NCBI GenBank assembly: GCA_021737695.1
Contig: JAIPDL010000018.1
Span: forward strand, 1 to 53,171
DNA: 53,171 nt
DNA from: Desulfotignum sp.
GTDB taxonomy: Bacteria > Desulfobacterota > Desulfobacteria > Desulfobacterales > Desulfobacteraceae
Direction of reading: 5' to 3'
The notes below the pieces were generated by a model, which ran no database searches, was not told the origin of the DNA, and saw nothing but the letters and a program-made list of their open reading frames with translations. This document shows, piece after piece, positions 27,878-36,752 of the stretch. Positions within the stretch are counted from its first letter, which is position 1. Each line of letters opens with the position of its first letter. The position numbers and the translations under genes are program-made.

Positions 27878-29340
27878 ACGCACCGCACATTGCCGTTCTG
27901 GGTACGGGATCGGATGTGGGCAAAAGTATTATTGCTGCAGGCATCTGCCGGTATCTGGCAGACAAAGGTCAGCGCGTGGTGCCTTTCAAAGCCCAGAACA
28001 TGTCCAACAATTCCGGCATCACCCCCGAAGGCCTGGAGATCGGCCGGGCACAGATCGTTCAGGCCGAGGCCGCCCGGATCCCACCCCATGTCCTCATGAA
28101 TCCCATTTTGCTGAAACCGTTTGGTGACAAACAATCCCAGGTCGTTCTGAACGGAAAGGTTCTCGGCAACCACACCGCCATGGATTACCATACCAAAAAA
28201 GAATTTTATTTTGAAAAAGCGTGTCAGGCGTTTGACGTCCTGGCTGCCGGATATGACCGCATCGTTCTGGAAGGGGCCGGATCCTGTGCCGAAATCAACC
28301 TCATGGACACAGACATTGTCAATTTCCCCATGGCCCGATATGCCGATGCCGATGTCATTTTAACCGCAGACATTCACCGGGGCGGGGTATTCGCCCAGGT
28401 GGTGGGCACCCTGGCCTGCCTGCCGGATGATTATTGTGACATGGTCAAAGGGATCATTATCAACCGGTTCCGGGGAGATATCGATTTGTTCAGACAAGGC
28501 GTGGCATGGATTGAACAGCACACGGGTAAGCCGGTTTTAGGGGTTTTGCCCTGGTATTCTCATTTTAAAATTGATGCCGAAGATTCGGTTGAAATTGAAA
28601 AAACAAATACCTTCAACTCATTTAAAAAAAACACCCCTGCTGTTGCCATTATACGACTGCCCCACATCGCCAATTTCACCGATTTTCATGCCCTGACCAG
28701 AATCCATGGCCTGCAAACGGTGTTCATTGATTCGCCAAAACAGCTGGACCGGTTTACCGCCATCATCATTCCGGGTTCCAAAAATACCCGGAATGACTTA
28801 ACCTGGGTCATGGAACGGTTTGAAAATCCGTTAAATGACTTTGTGCGCAAGGGCGGCCATGTTTTCGGCATCTGCGGCGGATACCAGATGCTGGGACAAT
28901 GGGTAAAAGATCCGGAGGGGCTGGAAGGTTCCCCGGGACACACCCGGGGTCTGGGACTGCTGCCGGTCCAAACCCTGCTGCAATCCCCCAAAACCACCAC
29001 ATTAAGTGAATTCAGACGGGGCAGTGCTTATGGCAGAGGATATGAAATTCATATGGGTACCACACAGCTGACCGGCGGCGTTCCGTTCATCCGCATTGTT
29101 TCCAGAAATGGCAACCCCGTGGATGAAACCGACGGATGCCTGGCAGACAATGGTCAAGTGGCCGGTACTTATGTTCACGGGTTTTTTGATTTCAACGCCA
29201 TCATCAAAAAATGGTTTGATTTAATCGGATTGGATCATCCATTGGATTTTTCAATGGATGCGGCCATTGAAAAAGACAAGGATTACGATCAGTTGAAAAA
29301 ACATATGGAAACCTATCTGAATCTGGAAACGCTGATTTAA
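27874..29340 (+). CDS. cobQ: cobyric acid synthase (adenosylcobyric acid amidation)
   Basis: 488-residue glutamine-dependent amidotransferase that amidates adenosylcobyrinic acid a,c-diamide at four carboxylates. The N-terminal dethiobiotin-synthetase-like ATPase has GTGSDVGKS and VPFKAQNMSNNS, the family hallmark. The C-terminal glutaminase has the nucleophile in FGICGGYQMLG and a late YVHGFFD supplying the histidine. Length matches CobQ/CbiP (about 480-510). The ATG overlaps the cobO stop (ATGA), so expression is coupled and under the same riboswitch. Adenosylation before amidation is the biochemical order, and the gene order follows it. Confidence 0.96.
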   Translation: MNAPHIAVLGTGSDVGKSIIAAGICRYLADKGQRVVPFKAQNMSNNSGITPEGLEIGRAQIVQAEAARIPPHVLMNPILLKPFGDKQSQVVLNGKVLGNHTAMDYHTKKEFYFEKACQAFDVLAAGYDRIVLEGAGSCAEINLMDTDIVNFPMARYADADVILTADIHRGGVFAQVVGTLACLPDDYCDMVKGIIINRFRGDIDLFRQGVAWIEQHTGKPVLGVLPWYSHFKIDAEDSVEIEKTNTFNSFKKNTPAVAIIRLPHIANFTDFHALTRIHGLQTVFIDSPKQLDRFTAIIIPGSKNTRNDLTWVMERFENPLNDFVRKGGHVFGICGGYQMLGQWVKDPEGLEGSPGHTRGLGLLPVQTLLQSPKTTTLSEFRRGSAYGRGYEIHMGTTQLTGGVPFIRIVSRNGNPVDETDGCLADNGQVAGTYVHGFFDFNAIIKKWFDLIGLDHPLDFSMDAAIEKDKDYDQLKKHMETYLNLETLI

Positions 29341-29370
29341 AAAATTGTGTCATACAATGACTTGATTGTT

Positions 29371-29952
29371 TCAATGATTCAACCTGATCTGAAACAATGG
29401 CGTGTGCACCGCGCCTTGAGGGTGAAGCCGGCTTTTGTATAAGACAAGGCGGTTGGCCGGAAACGCATGCGAAGATGTGCGTTCAAAACGCTTGATCACA
29501 GAAATCATACCACGCACCCGGACCGGTTTTTTAATACGCGCCAAAGTAATGTGCGGGAAAAAAGGCCGGGGTTGTGCCGGAATACCCATGGCGCAAAGCT
29601 TTATTTCCAGATCCGTCACAAGCTGAATCAGATGGTCTGTCTGTCCTTGAATACCGACCCATACGATCCGGGCATTTTTGACATGGGGAAAGACGCCAAT
29701 ACCGCCGGCTGTCAGAGTAAATGCCGGATATGCGCCGGAAAATGCCGCCATAACAGATTGAATGGGTATCAGCAACTCTCTGGAAATCGGACCTAAAAAT
29801 TTCAGTGTCAAATGAAAAATGCCCGGATTGGTCCAGGCAGCAGTCCATCCGGCTGATTTAAATTCAGACTGGATATCTGATAAAAACCGTTTGACAGAAT
29901 CCGGCAACGGTATGGCAATAAACGTCCGGACAACATCTGACGATTCAGCCAT
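29371..29952 (-). CDS. thpR: RNA 2',3'-cyclic phosphodiesterase (ThpR/LigT family)
   Basis: 193-residue 2H phosphoesterase. The two catalytic HxTx motifs are present: FHLTLKFLG at about residue 46 and FFPHITLARIKKP at about residue 131. The family N-terminus VRTFIAIPLP is also there. It opens 2',3'-cyclic phosphates in RNA and in vitro can ligate tRNA halves. I start at the ATG at 29952, which gives the family length; the longer frame (to 30060) runs back through the preceding gene. Its start overlaps the end of the MoaD-like gene by 8 bases, suggesting coupled translation although the two functions are unrelated as far as known. Confidence 0.92.
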   Translation of the reverse strand: MAESSDVVRTFIAIPLPDSVKRFLSDIQSEFKSAGWTAAWTNPGIFHLTLKFLGPISRELLIPIQSVMAAFSGAYPAFTLTAGGIGVFPHVKNARIVWVGIQGQTDHLIQLVTDLEIKLCAMGIPAQPRPFFPHITLARIKKPVRVRGMISVIKRFERTSSHAFPANRLVLYKSRLHPQGAVHTPLFQIRLNH

Positions 29953-30232
29953 GACACTTGTTTTTGAATCCGAGAAGCACCCGGTAGGGTCCCGGTGTTC
30001 CCTGGGGAACAAATGCCACACGATCCTGATCTTTGAGAACCGTTGAAAAAGGCTGGACACGGCCGTTCACAAACACCACTTCCACATCCTCGGGGGTCAG
30101 CTGCATCTGATACACCAGCATTTCAGCGGTGGTGCCGTCGGAAATGGCCAGCGAGACATTGGAAAAAGGCAAATTTTTTTGCTGAAGTTTTTTTTGTAAA
30201 AATGAAAATGCATTAAACGTAATTGTCGGCAT
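29945..30232 (-). CDS. MoaD/ThiS-fold (ubiquitin-like) protein without C-terminal diglycine
   Basis: 95-residue beta-grasp protein of the MoaD/ThiS group: ITFNAFSFLQKKL strand, a central VSLAISDGTTAEML helix and VEVVFVNGRVQPFSTVLKDQDRVAFVP, the classical fold order. True sulfur carriers end in Gly-Gly, which is adenylated and thiocarboxylated. Here the sequence continues past the expected end (GTPGPYRVLLGF) and stops in KNKCHG, so it cannot be used in that way without processing. AAAGGAG lies before the ATG. It may be a pterin-cofactor-associated protein; an aldehyde ferredoxin oxidoreductase that needs a pterin cofactor is encoded 10 kb away. Function is uncertain. Confidence 0.82.
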   Translation of the reverse strand: MPTITFNAFSFLQKKLQQKNLPFSNVSLAISDGTTAEMLVYQMQLTPEDVEVVFVNGRVQPFSTVLKDQDRVAFVPQGTPGPYRVLLGFKNKCHG

Positions 30233-30317
30233 GATTGTTCTCCTTTAAATTCATTTTATCCAATGCCTGAAATATTCTCAATTGAAAAATTATGAAACTT
30301 CTGCCTATATGTAACAA

Positions 30318-32438
30318 ATGCGCCTTCGTTTGATCATATTGATTCTGGCAATCTTTGCTTTTTTATCCGTATCCACGGGAGGATGGCTGTTTTATTATTC
30401 TTTTCGCAAAGCCAGCGTTCAAACCGGGGAAACCCAGGCGATTGCGCAACTGAAACTGCTGACAGACCAGTTGGCAACGTCCCTTTGTGAACACATCAAA
30501 TCCGTCCGGGTGCTGTCCCGGATCAAAGATCTGGAAACGGTTCTTGTGGACACAAACCTGGAAACTCTTTTCAAAGCCAACCAGATTCTGGATATGTTTA
30601 CCCGATCCCTGGAACTGGATGTCAGCTATCTGATGGATCTGAAGGGCAACACCATCTGTTCGAGCAACCGGAATCAGTTCGACAGTTTTGTGGGCCATGA
30701 TTTTTCTTTCAGACCCTATTTTACATCCGCCATCCAGGGGCAACCAGGCAGTTACCTCGCCCTTGGCGTCACTTCCATGAAACGGGGGGTCTATTACAGT
30801 CATCCAGTGTATCATCCGGAAAAACAGGAAATCATCGGGGTGGCCGTGATAAAATCATCCATTGAGTTTCTGGAAACCACCTTGTTTTCCAACCCGGAAC
30901 ATCTGCTTTTCTTTGTCAGCCCCAATGGAATCATTTTCATCAGCAATCAATCCCGATACCGGTTTAAACTGCTGTGGCCTGTGGACGATAAAACAATGGA
31001 CCAGATTGCCCAGTCCCGGCAATTCGGCAACGGCCCCTGGGTCTGGTCCGGATTCCGACGGACACAGACCAAAGACCGGGTCACGGATCGAAACAATGAA
31101 GCATATTTATATACCTCTTTGTCAGTCCCTCGTTATCCCGACTGGCATGTGGTGTCTTTGAAAAATAAAAAACGCATTGAAAAGCAGTTGTCTGCCCCGT
31201 TCATCAAAGGGATCGGCCCGGGAGTGATCTTTATTTCCAGTCTAACCGGCATCCTGGTTTATTTTCTTTATCAGCAGGCTGCCAAAGAAATCAGTCAGCG
31301 AAAAACAGCCGAGGAAAAACTGAGGATCAGTGAGGAGCGATATCGACATATTTACCATAAAACGCCGATCATGCTCCATTCCATTGATACCAAAGGAAGA
31401 ATTATCCGGGTGTCCGATCACTGGGTGGATGTCATGGGGTATGACCGAAGTGAGGTTATCGGCCGGCATCTGACAGATTTTTTCACTTTGGAATCCAAAA
31501 AATATGCATTGTCAAAAATCTTTCCCCGGTTTTTCAACACCGGATTTTTCAAGGATGTGCCCTATACCTATGTGAAAAAAAACAAGGATCGAATGGATAT
31601 TCTTCTTTCCAGTTACGGGGTCAGAGATGAGACGGGCCGGGTGGTCCGTTCTTTGGCGGTGAGTGTGGATGTGACGGAAAAAAACCACACCCAGAAAGAT
31701 CTGGAACATGCCAAGGAAAAACTAGCTCGATACTCCCATGATCTGGAAAAACAGGTGCGCCTGAGAACGTCACAACTGGAAAAAGCCCAGAAAAGCCTGA
31801 AAAATTTATCCAAAAACATCATTGCTTCCCAGGAACGGGAAAAAGAACAGCTGGCCCGGGAACTCCATGACCATTTAGGGCAGGTATTGACCGCGTTGCG
31901 CATTGATGTGATGTGGGTGAGAAACCATTTTAGATCTTCTCCGGATCAGGCCGTGGACCGGGCAGAGAAGATGAGTCTGCTCATTGACAAAACCATTCAG
32001 GATGTCAGGGATATGGCCTATCGACTCCGCCCCAGGGTGCTTGATGACTTAGGCTTGTCAGATGCACTGGAATCACTGGTATCTGATTTTGAAAAACGAT
32101 CCAATGTCTCCTGTGTCTTTCGCCGGGATGTCATCCCGCAGATCGATAAAACGCTTGCCACCGCCCTTTACCGAATCGGGCAGGAAGCGGTCACCAATGC
32201 CATCCGCCATGCAGACGCCACCACCATCATCGTTGAACTGAGAACCGATGCCAAAGGCCTGGTATTGACAGTGGAAGACAACGGTATCGGCTTTAATCCA
32301 GACGAAAGCAGAACCGGATTCGGACTGGAAGGCATGATGGAACGGGCCAATTTGGCAGGCGGATGGCTGGATATTACGTCTCAAAAAGGCAGCGGAACCC
32401 GAATCACCTGCAAAGTAAACGTGGAGGGATGGTCATGA
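30318..32438 (+). CDS. membrane sensor histidine kinase (Cache-PAS-HisKA_3)
   Basis: 706-residue sensor. One membrane helix lies at residues about 5-27. An extracytoplasmic region of about 270 residues follows, of the double-Cache type (for example VSYLMDLKGNTICSSN, YYSHPVYHPEKQEIIGVAVIK). The second helix is at about 297-315, then a PAS domain (about 342-460), a coiled coil, a HisKA_3 dimerisation domain with the phospho-accepting His in ARELHDHLGQ, and a HATPase domain (GQEAVTNAIRHADA, VEDNGIGFNP). It belongs to the NarX/DegS-type kinases. The response regulator gene overlaps its stop by 4 bases. The ligand is probably a small organic acid or similar, but this is not shown by the sequence. 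Confidence 0.93.
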   Translation: MRLRLIILILAIFAFLSVSTGGWLFYYSFRKASVQTGETQAIAQLKLLTDQLATSLCEHIKSVRVLSRIKDLETVLVDTNLETLFKANQILDMFTRSLELDVSYLMDLKGNTICSSNRNQFDSFVGHDFSFRPYFTSAIQGQPGSYLALGVTSMKRGVYYSHPVYHPEKQEIIGVAVIKSSIEFLETTLFSNPEHLLFFVSPNGIIFISNQSRYRFKLLWPVDDKTMDQIAQSRQFGNGPWVWSGFRRTQTKDRVTDRNNEAYLYTSLSVPRYPDWHVVSLKNKKRIEKQLSAPFIKGIGPGVIFISSLTGILVYFLYQQAAKEISQRKTAEEKLRISEERYRHIYHKTPIMLHSIDTKGRIIRVSDHWVDVMGYDRSEVIGRHLTDFFTLESKKYALSKIFPRFFNTGFFKDVPYTYVKKNKDRMDILLSSYGVRDETGRVVRSLAVSVDVTEKNHTQKDLEHAKEKLARYSHDLEKQVRLRTSQLEKAQKSLKNLSKNIIASQEREKEQLARELHDHLGQVLTALRIDVMWVRNHFRSSPDQAVDRAEKMSLLIDKTIQDVRDMAYRLRPRVLDDLGLSDALESLVSDFEKRSNVSCVFRRDVIPQIDKTLATALYRIGQEAVTNAIRHADATTIIVELRTDAKGLVLTVEDNGIGFNPDESRTGFGLEGMMERANLAGGWLDITSQKGSGTRITCKVNVEGWS

Positions 32439-33073
32439 TCACTGTATTGCTGGCCGACGATCACAGTATCGTCAGAGACGGATTGCGGCGGGTTCTGGAA
32501 GACAGCTCCGGCATCAAGGTCATTGCCGAAGCGTCCGATGGAGAAACCGCATTTGATCTGGCCATGACAAAACACCCGGATGTGGCTGTTATTGACATTT
32601 CCATGCCCGGCATGGATGGACTGGAAGTGGTGGCACGTATGAACAGTTACTGTCCCAAAATCCCGGTGCTTATTTTAACGATGCATGAAGAGGAACAATA
32701 CGTGATCCGGGCCATGGAAGCCGGCGCCATGGGGTATGTCACCAAACAGTCTGCACCGGAGCAGCTGGTGGCGGCTGTCAAAAAAATTCATTCCGGGGGT
32801 CGGTATTTGACGGAAAAAGCCAGCGAAGCATTGGCCCTGCGTTTCATTCGGGGTGACAAAAACAAACACGCCATGGAATCTTTATCCATGCGCGAACTCC
32901 AGGTACTGCGCAAACTGGCCACGGGAAGTACGAACCGGGAAATTGCCATTACTTACAATATCAGTGTCAAAACAGTGGATACTTATCGGTCCAGGCTCTT
33001 GAAAAAACTGAACCTGAGAAACAACGCCGATCTGTCCAGGTATGCCATACAGAATCGCCTGGTGGAATTTTAA
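32435..33073 (+). CDS. NarL/LuxR-family response regulator
   Basis: 212-residue DNA-binding response regulator, partner of the kinase just upstream. The receiver domain has the acidic pair in LLADDHS, the phosphorylation site D54 in VIDISMPGMDG and the conserved Lys in VTKQSAP. The C-terminal LuxR-type helix-turn-helix reads LSMRELQVLRKLATGSTNREIAITYNISVKTVDTYRSRL, split across two helices. The ATG at 32435 overlaps the kinase stop (ATGA), with GGAGGG upstream. The earlier in-frame ATG at 32363 lies inside the kinase and is rejected. Its stop overlaps the convergent marR gene by 4 bases. Target genes are unknown. Confidence 0.93.
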   Translation: MITVLLADDHSIVRDGLRRVLEDSSGIKVIAEASDGETAFDLAMTKHPDVAVIDISMPGMDGLEVVARMNSYCPKIPVLILTMHEEEQYVIRAMEAGAMGYVTKQSAPEQLVAAVKKIHSGGRYLTEKASEALALRFIRGDKNKHAMESLSMRELQVLRKLATGSTNREIAITYNISVKTVDTYRSRLLKKLNLRNNADLSRYAIQNRLVEF

Positions 33074-33585
33074 TCCGACAGATTCAGCCGGGAAAAGTTG
33101 GTGAAAATTTTATTCAAGGTTGATTTGCACTGGTCCATCTCCTCGTGAGAAATCCCCTGTTCCGCTTCCACAAGCATCTCCATCACCATGGCAATTAAAT
33201 CATCCCGAAAAAATTTGGCTTTGTGTGTCAGATAGACCAGTTTGCTGCGCTTGTCGGACCGGTCCGGAACACGAAGCACGATATTCTTTTTTTCCAGCAC
33301 ATTGAGCAACCGGGTGATGGCCGCCTTGTCCTTGACCGACACATTGGAAAGTTCCTGCTGGGTCTGTCCGTCTTTTCGGTATAAATGAACCAGGATGCTC
33401 CATTGTTCATAACTGACATCAAAGCCGGCATCCGCAAATTTTTTGGTCAGCCGTTTAATGATGGCCCGGGAAGTTCTGCCCACCAGGTAGGCAATGGATG
33501 TATCAATGACCCGTTCAAATATTTCCAGTTCCAGCGTATCCGAAGGGGCAGGTGAGAATTCAGGTGCCAATTGAGTCTGTTTCAT
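33070..33585 (-). CDS. MarR-family transcriptional regulator
   Basis: 171-residue winged-helix regulator. The family pattern is clear: an N-terminal dimerisation helix, then YEQWSILVHLYRKDGQTQQELSN, the recognition helix VSVKDKAAITRLLNVLEKKN and the wing VPDRSDKRSKLVYLT. I start at the ATG at 33585, but an in-frame ATG at 33600 and others further upstream are possible because the Shine-Dalgarno region is ambiguous. It lies downstream of the TRAP transporter genes on the same strand but is separated from them by a strong terminator, so it is probably transcribed on its own. Control of the transporter is possible but unproven. Confidence 0.88.
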   Translation of the reverse strand: MKQTQLAPEFSPAPSDTLELEIFERVIDTSIAYLVGRTSRAIIKRLTKKFADAGFDVSYEQWSILVHLYRKDGQTQQELSNVSVKDKAAITRLLNVLEKKNIVLRVPDRSDKRSKLVYLTHKAKFFRDDLIAMVMEMLVEAEQGISHEEMDQCKSTLNKIFTNFSRLNLSD

Positions 33586-33700
33586 GTATATTTTTTCCAT
33601 CACCATAATAATTGTCAGCGATTTTGGTAAGTTTGGACTTAATATGACTGAAAAAAGTTGATATGGCAACTAAATTTTGATCCCCTGAACAATGGTCGTT

Positions 33701-33749
33701 AAAAAAAAGCCGCTTCCCTCTGAAGCATGGTTCGTTCGAGGAAAACGGC
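33701..33749 (-). terminator. intrinsic terminator after the TRAP permease gene
   Basis: Read on the minus strand, arm 33749-33738 (GCCGTTTTCCTC) pairs with 33720-33709 (GAGGGAAGCGGC) over 12 positions including two G-U pairs, with a 17-base loop, and is followed by eight T (33708-33701). It ends the transporter operon 27 bases past its stop and separates it from marR. Confidence 0.8.
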
Positions 33750-33775
33750 CTTTTGCCGGACAAGAACCAGCCGGA

Positions 33776-35509
33776 TCAGGCGGCTGATTTTCTGGAAAAC
33801 AGATTTTTCAATGAGGAAATCCAGATGCCGCTGAGAAACCAGGAATAGGCCCAGGTACCAAAAATAATGGCCACAAATGCCTTGACAATATCCATGGGAC
33901 TGCCGTCCAGGGAAAATCCGGGCACATACCCGAAAAGAAGGGGGCCCAGATACAGGAATTTGGCAAACTTGAATGAGGTAAACGCCGTTCGCCACATATT
34001 GGCCTTGGCGATGGTGGCGCCGGCAAATGCAGCAATGCATACCGGCGGGGTGATATTGGAATCCTGGGACAGCCAGTACACGATCATGTGGGCGGCCAGC
34101 ATGTTCACCCCAAGATGGGTTAAAGCCGGTACTGCCACCACCGCAGTGATCAAATACGCGGCCGTTACCGGAACCCCCATACCCAGCACGAGGGAGGCCA
34201 GGGCCACCAGCAGAATGGTCAGCAAAAGAGAGCCTCCGGCCAGTTCAATCATGATATCGGCAAAGGTCAGCACCAGGCCGGAAAAGGTCAAGACTCCGAT
34301 GATAATACCGATGACACCGACGGTGGCACCGATCTTCAGGCTGTTTTCCGTGCCTTCCCTGGCAGCCTCCACAAACCGCTTGGGTCCTATACGGGTTTCC
34401 TTTTTGAAATAGGAAATAACAATACAGGAAATCAACCCTAAAATGGCGGAATAGGCCGGTGAAAATCCATACAGCATAAAAATGGTAATAATGATCAAAG
34501 GAAGGGTGTAATACCATTGTTTCTTGAAAATCTGCATGGCACTGAATTTTGATTTTTCGCCAATGACATTCTCTTTTTTTGCTTCATAATGGACCATCAT
34601 AAAAACGGAAAAAAAATACATCAATGCCGGGAAAATGGCCACCAGCATGATATGAGAATAGGGCAGTCCGGTCAGCTCAGCCATGATAAAGCCGCCGGCC
34701 CCCATGATGGGGGGCATGAACATCCCGCCAATGGAGGCGGCCGGTTCGATGCCGCCGGCCACATGGGGTTTGAACCCGGCTTTTTTCATCATGGGAATGG
34801 TGAACATCCCCGTGGAAACAGTATTGGCGATAGCGCTGCCGGAAATGGAGCCAAACAGGCCAGAGGCAATGACCGACACTTTGCCGGGACCGCCGATGCG
34901 GTGGCCCACCGCTGCCAGGGGCCAGTCAATGAAAAATCTCTGGGCCCCGCATTTTTCCAGAAATGCCCCAAACAATACAAACAAAATCACATAGGTGGCC
35001 AGGACACTGGCCATGATGCCGAAAACCCCGTCACTTTTATAAAAAATGCTGATACACAATTCGGTAAACGGGGCCCCTGCATGGGAAATCAAATCCGGGG
35101 CTTTATAGCCGTAAACCCCGTACAGCAGGAGAATCACCCCCATTACCACAAAAATATTTCCCACCACCCGTCTGGCCAGTTCCACACCGATGAGCACTCC
35201 GACAACGGCAAAAACCATATCTACCTGGGTTTCCGCACCAGTTCGGTAATTAATGGTTTCAAACATGATGATCCAGTAACCAATACATGCCACAGACAAT
35301 ACAATCAAAATATAATCAAATACCCGGCCGATGGTCGTCTTGGATTGATAGAGCAGGAAAACAAGCACATAGGTAATAATTATATATATCCCCCTGTGAT
35401 ACTGGGTGGCCATGGGCTGCACCACTGCAGCCCAAGAATAGAAAAGGACCAGCGTCACTGAGCATATATCAAAAACAATCTGCTCAAATCGATTCAATTT
35501 ATTGTACAC
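33776..35509 (-). CDS. TRAP transporter fused permease (DctQM type, TAXI family)
   Basis: 577-residue multi-pass membrane protein in which the small (DctQ) and large (DctM) TRAP permease subunits are joined, typical of TAXI-type systems. About 15 hydrophobic segments are seen. The large-subunit signatures include FGSISGSAIANTVSTGMFTIPMM-like text (FGSISGSAIANTV, MFTIPMMKKAG), GGMFMPPIMGAGGF and LVLGMGVPVTAAYL. It imports a substrate with a sodium or proton gradient. The start is GTG at 35509, with GGAAGG 6 bases upstream; the family more often has 600-700 residues. It follows the binding-protein gene after a 122-base gap with a stem-loop. The substrate is not known. Confidence 0.94.
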   Translation of the reverse strand: MYNKLNRFEQIVFDICSVTLVLFYSWAAVVQPMATQYHRGIYIIITYVLVFLLYQSKTTIGRVFDYILIVLSVACIGYWIIMFETINYRTGAETQVDMVFAVVGVLIGVELARRVVGNIFVVMGVILLLYGVYGYKAPDLISHAGAPFTELCISIFYKSDGVFGIMASVLATYVILFVLFGAFLEKCGAQRFFIDWPLAAVGHRIGGPGKVSVIASGLFGSISGSAIANTVSTGMFTIPMMKKAGFKPHVAGGIEPAASIGGMFMPPIMGAGGFIMAELTGLPYSHIMLVAIFPALMYFFSVFMMVHYEAKKENVIGEKSKFSAMQIFKKQWYYTLPLIIITIFMLYGFSPAYSAILGLISCIVISYFKKETRIGPKRFVEAAREGTENSLKIGATVGVIGIIIGVLTFSGLVLTFADIMIELAGGSLLLTILLVALASLVLGMGVPVTAAYLITAVVAVPALTHLGVNMLAAHMIVYWLSQDSNITPPVCIAAFAGATIAKANMWRTAFTSFKFAKFLYLGPLLFGYVPGFSLDGSPMDIVKAFVAIIFGTWAYSWFLSGIWISSLKNLFSRKSAA

Positions 35510-35574
35510 AATAAACCTTCCTGTTCTCTAAAATAATTATCTCAGGCATGCTGTCGTTCCGGGAAGAACCAGCA

Positions 35575-35599
35575 AGGCACGGGGCAGGACCCCGTGCCT
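35575..35599. other. stem-loop between TRAP binding-protein and permease genes
   Basis: A perfect 10-bp GC-rich stem (35575-35584 AGGCACGGGG with 35590-35599) has a 5-base loop and no T-tract in the direction of the operon. Hairpins at this place in transporter operons commonly protect the binding-protein mRNA and lower expression of the permease; that role is inferred here. Confidence 0.6.
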
Positions 35600-35631
35600 G
35601 TTATCATACATTGATGGCCGAGAAAGCTATG

Positions 35632-36594
35632 TTACAATACCCCTTTTTCCTTCCAGAATTTTTCAGCACCGGGATGAAACGGGGTGACAATCCCGGTGGG
35701 ACCATTTTTGATGGACATATTTTTAAATGTGCTTTTCTGCTCCAGCATATGGGCAAGGCCTTCCTTTGTAAAAATGGCGGAAAGCATTTCATAAACCGCC
35801 TCTGCAGAAACATCTTTATTTGCAACCCACAATGCAGAGTCCTGAAAAGAGGGAACATCATAATCCACCCCTTTATAGGTGTTTGCAGGCACCGTCAACT
35901 TGGCAAAATAGGGATATTCTTTATAAAAATTCGTGGCTTTGGCATCTGCATCCAGATCAACCATGGCAATATCATTGGTCTGGGCAGCCATCATCACAGC
36001 GCCGGAAGGAAATGCGGTGAACAGCCAGAAAGCGTCCAGCTGGTTGTTGCCGAATGCCTGGGCCGCATCATTATACCCCATGGCATTTCTTTCAATTTTG
36101 TCCCACACCCCCATATGAGTGAAGAAAAGTTCACAATTGGCAAATGCGCCGGAACCGGCATTGCCCACACCGACTTTTTTGCCCACCAGGTCTTTTGTGC
36201 TCTTGATGCCGGAACCGGCACGCACAATCAACTGGCCCGGTGCACCGTATAACCAAGCAACCGCCATGACATTTTCGTATTTTGTGGTATCATTTTTCAT
36301 CCTGCCGTTGCGGCCGAGATACACATGACCGGAATACACCACGCTCATATGCTGGCGGCCGGCATCGGTTTTCCGCAGATTTTCCACAGAGCCCGCTGAC
36401 GACTGTGCCTGGACTTTGAAATCAGCCATTTCTTTAATGGGCTTGTACACCTGGATGGCATTGGCCACTACCTGAAAAGTACCGCCGGCAGGCCCGCCGC
36501 CGAACACAATTCTTTCCTTGGCAAATGCGGCCTGAGAAAATACCATGGAAACCACAGCGATCAATCCGATGATCAATAGATGTTTTGCTTTCAT
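35632..36594 (-). CDS. TAXI-family TRAP transporter solute-binding protein
   Basis: 320-residue periplasmic receptor. A signal peptide fills residues 1-26 (MKAKHLLIIGL, ending SQAAFA before KERIVFGGG). The mature part begins with the TAXI hallmark FGGGPAGGTFQVVANAI and has the later GKKVGVGNAGSGAF and FPSGAVMMAA segments. The ATG at 36594 has AAGGAG upstream; the longer frame to 36666 adds a non-signal extension. It is the first gene of the transporter operon. TAXI receptors bind varied carboxylates and amino acids, so no ligand is claimed. The intergenic region upstream (36595-36752) holds no gene that I can see. Confidence 0.95.
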   Translation of the reverse strand: MKAKHLLIIGLIAVVSMVFSQAAFAKERIVFGGGPAGGTFQVVANAIQVYKPIKEMADFKVQAQSSAGSVENLRKTDAGRQHMSVVYSGHVYLGRNGRMKNDTTKYENVMAVAWLYGAPGQLIVRAGSGIKSTKDLVGKKVGVGNAGSGAFANCELFFTHMGVWDKIERNAMGYNDAAQAFGNNQLDAFWLFTAFPSGAVMMAAQTNDIAMVDLDADAKATNFYKEYPYFAKLTVPANTYKGVDYDVPSFQDSALWVANKDVSAEAVYEMLSAIFTKEGLAHMLEQKSTFKNMSIKNGPTGIVTPFHPGAEKFWKEKGVL

Positions 36595-36752
36595 ACAATT
36601 CTCCTTACAGTGATTTGGGGTTAAAAGAACGAACAGGTATATATTTCTTCTTGAACACACTACCAATATGAAAATACAGGGTCAATTAGAAGATTTCTGA
36701 TTATGCTGTAGTATTTTTTCTTACAAAAAAGAAAAAATGGGGGGCCAGCAAA

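Noticed and set aside
34589..35461. 290-residue open frame on the plus strand, rich in His, Gly and Asn
   Set aside because: Antisense to the TRAP permease; the odd composition results from reading hydrophobic codons backwards.
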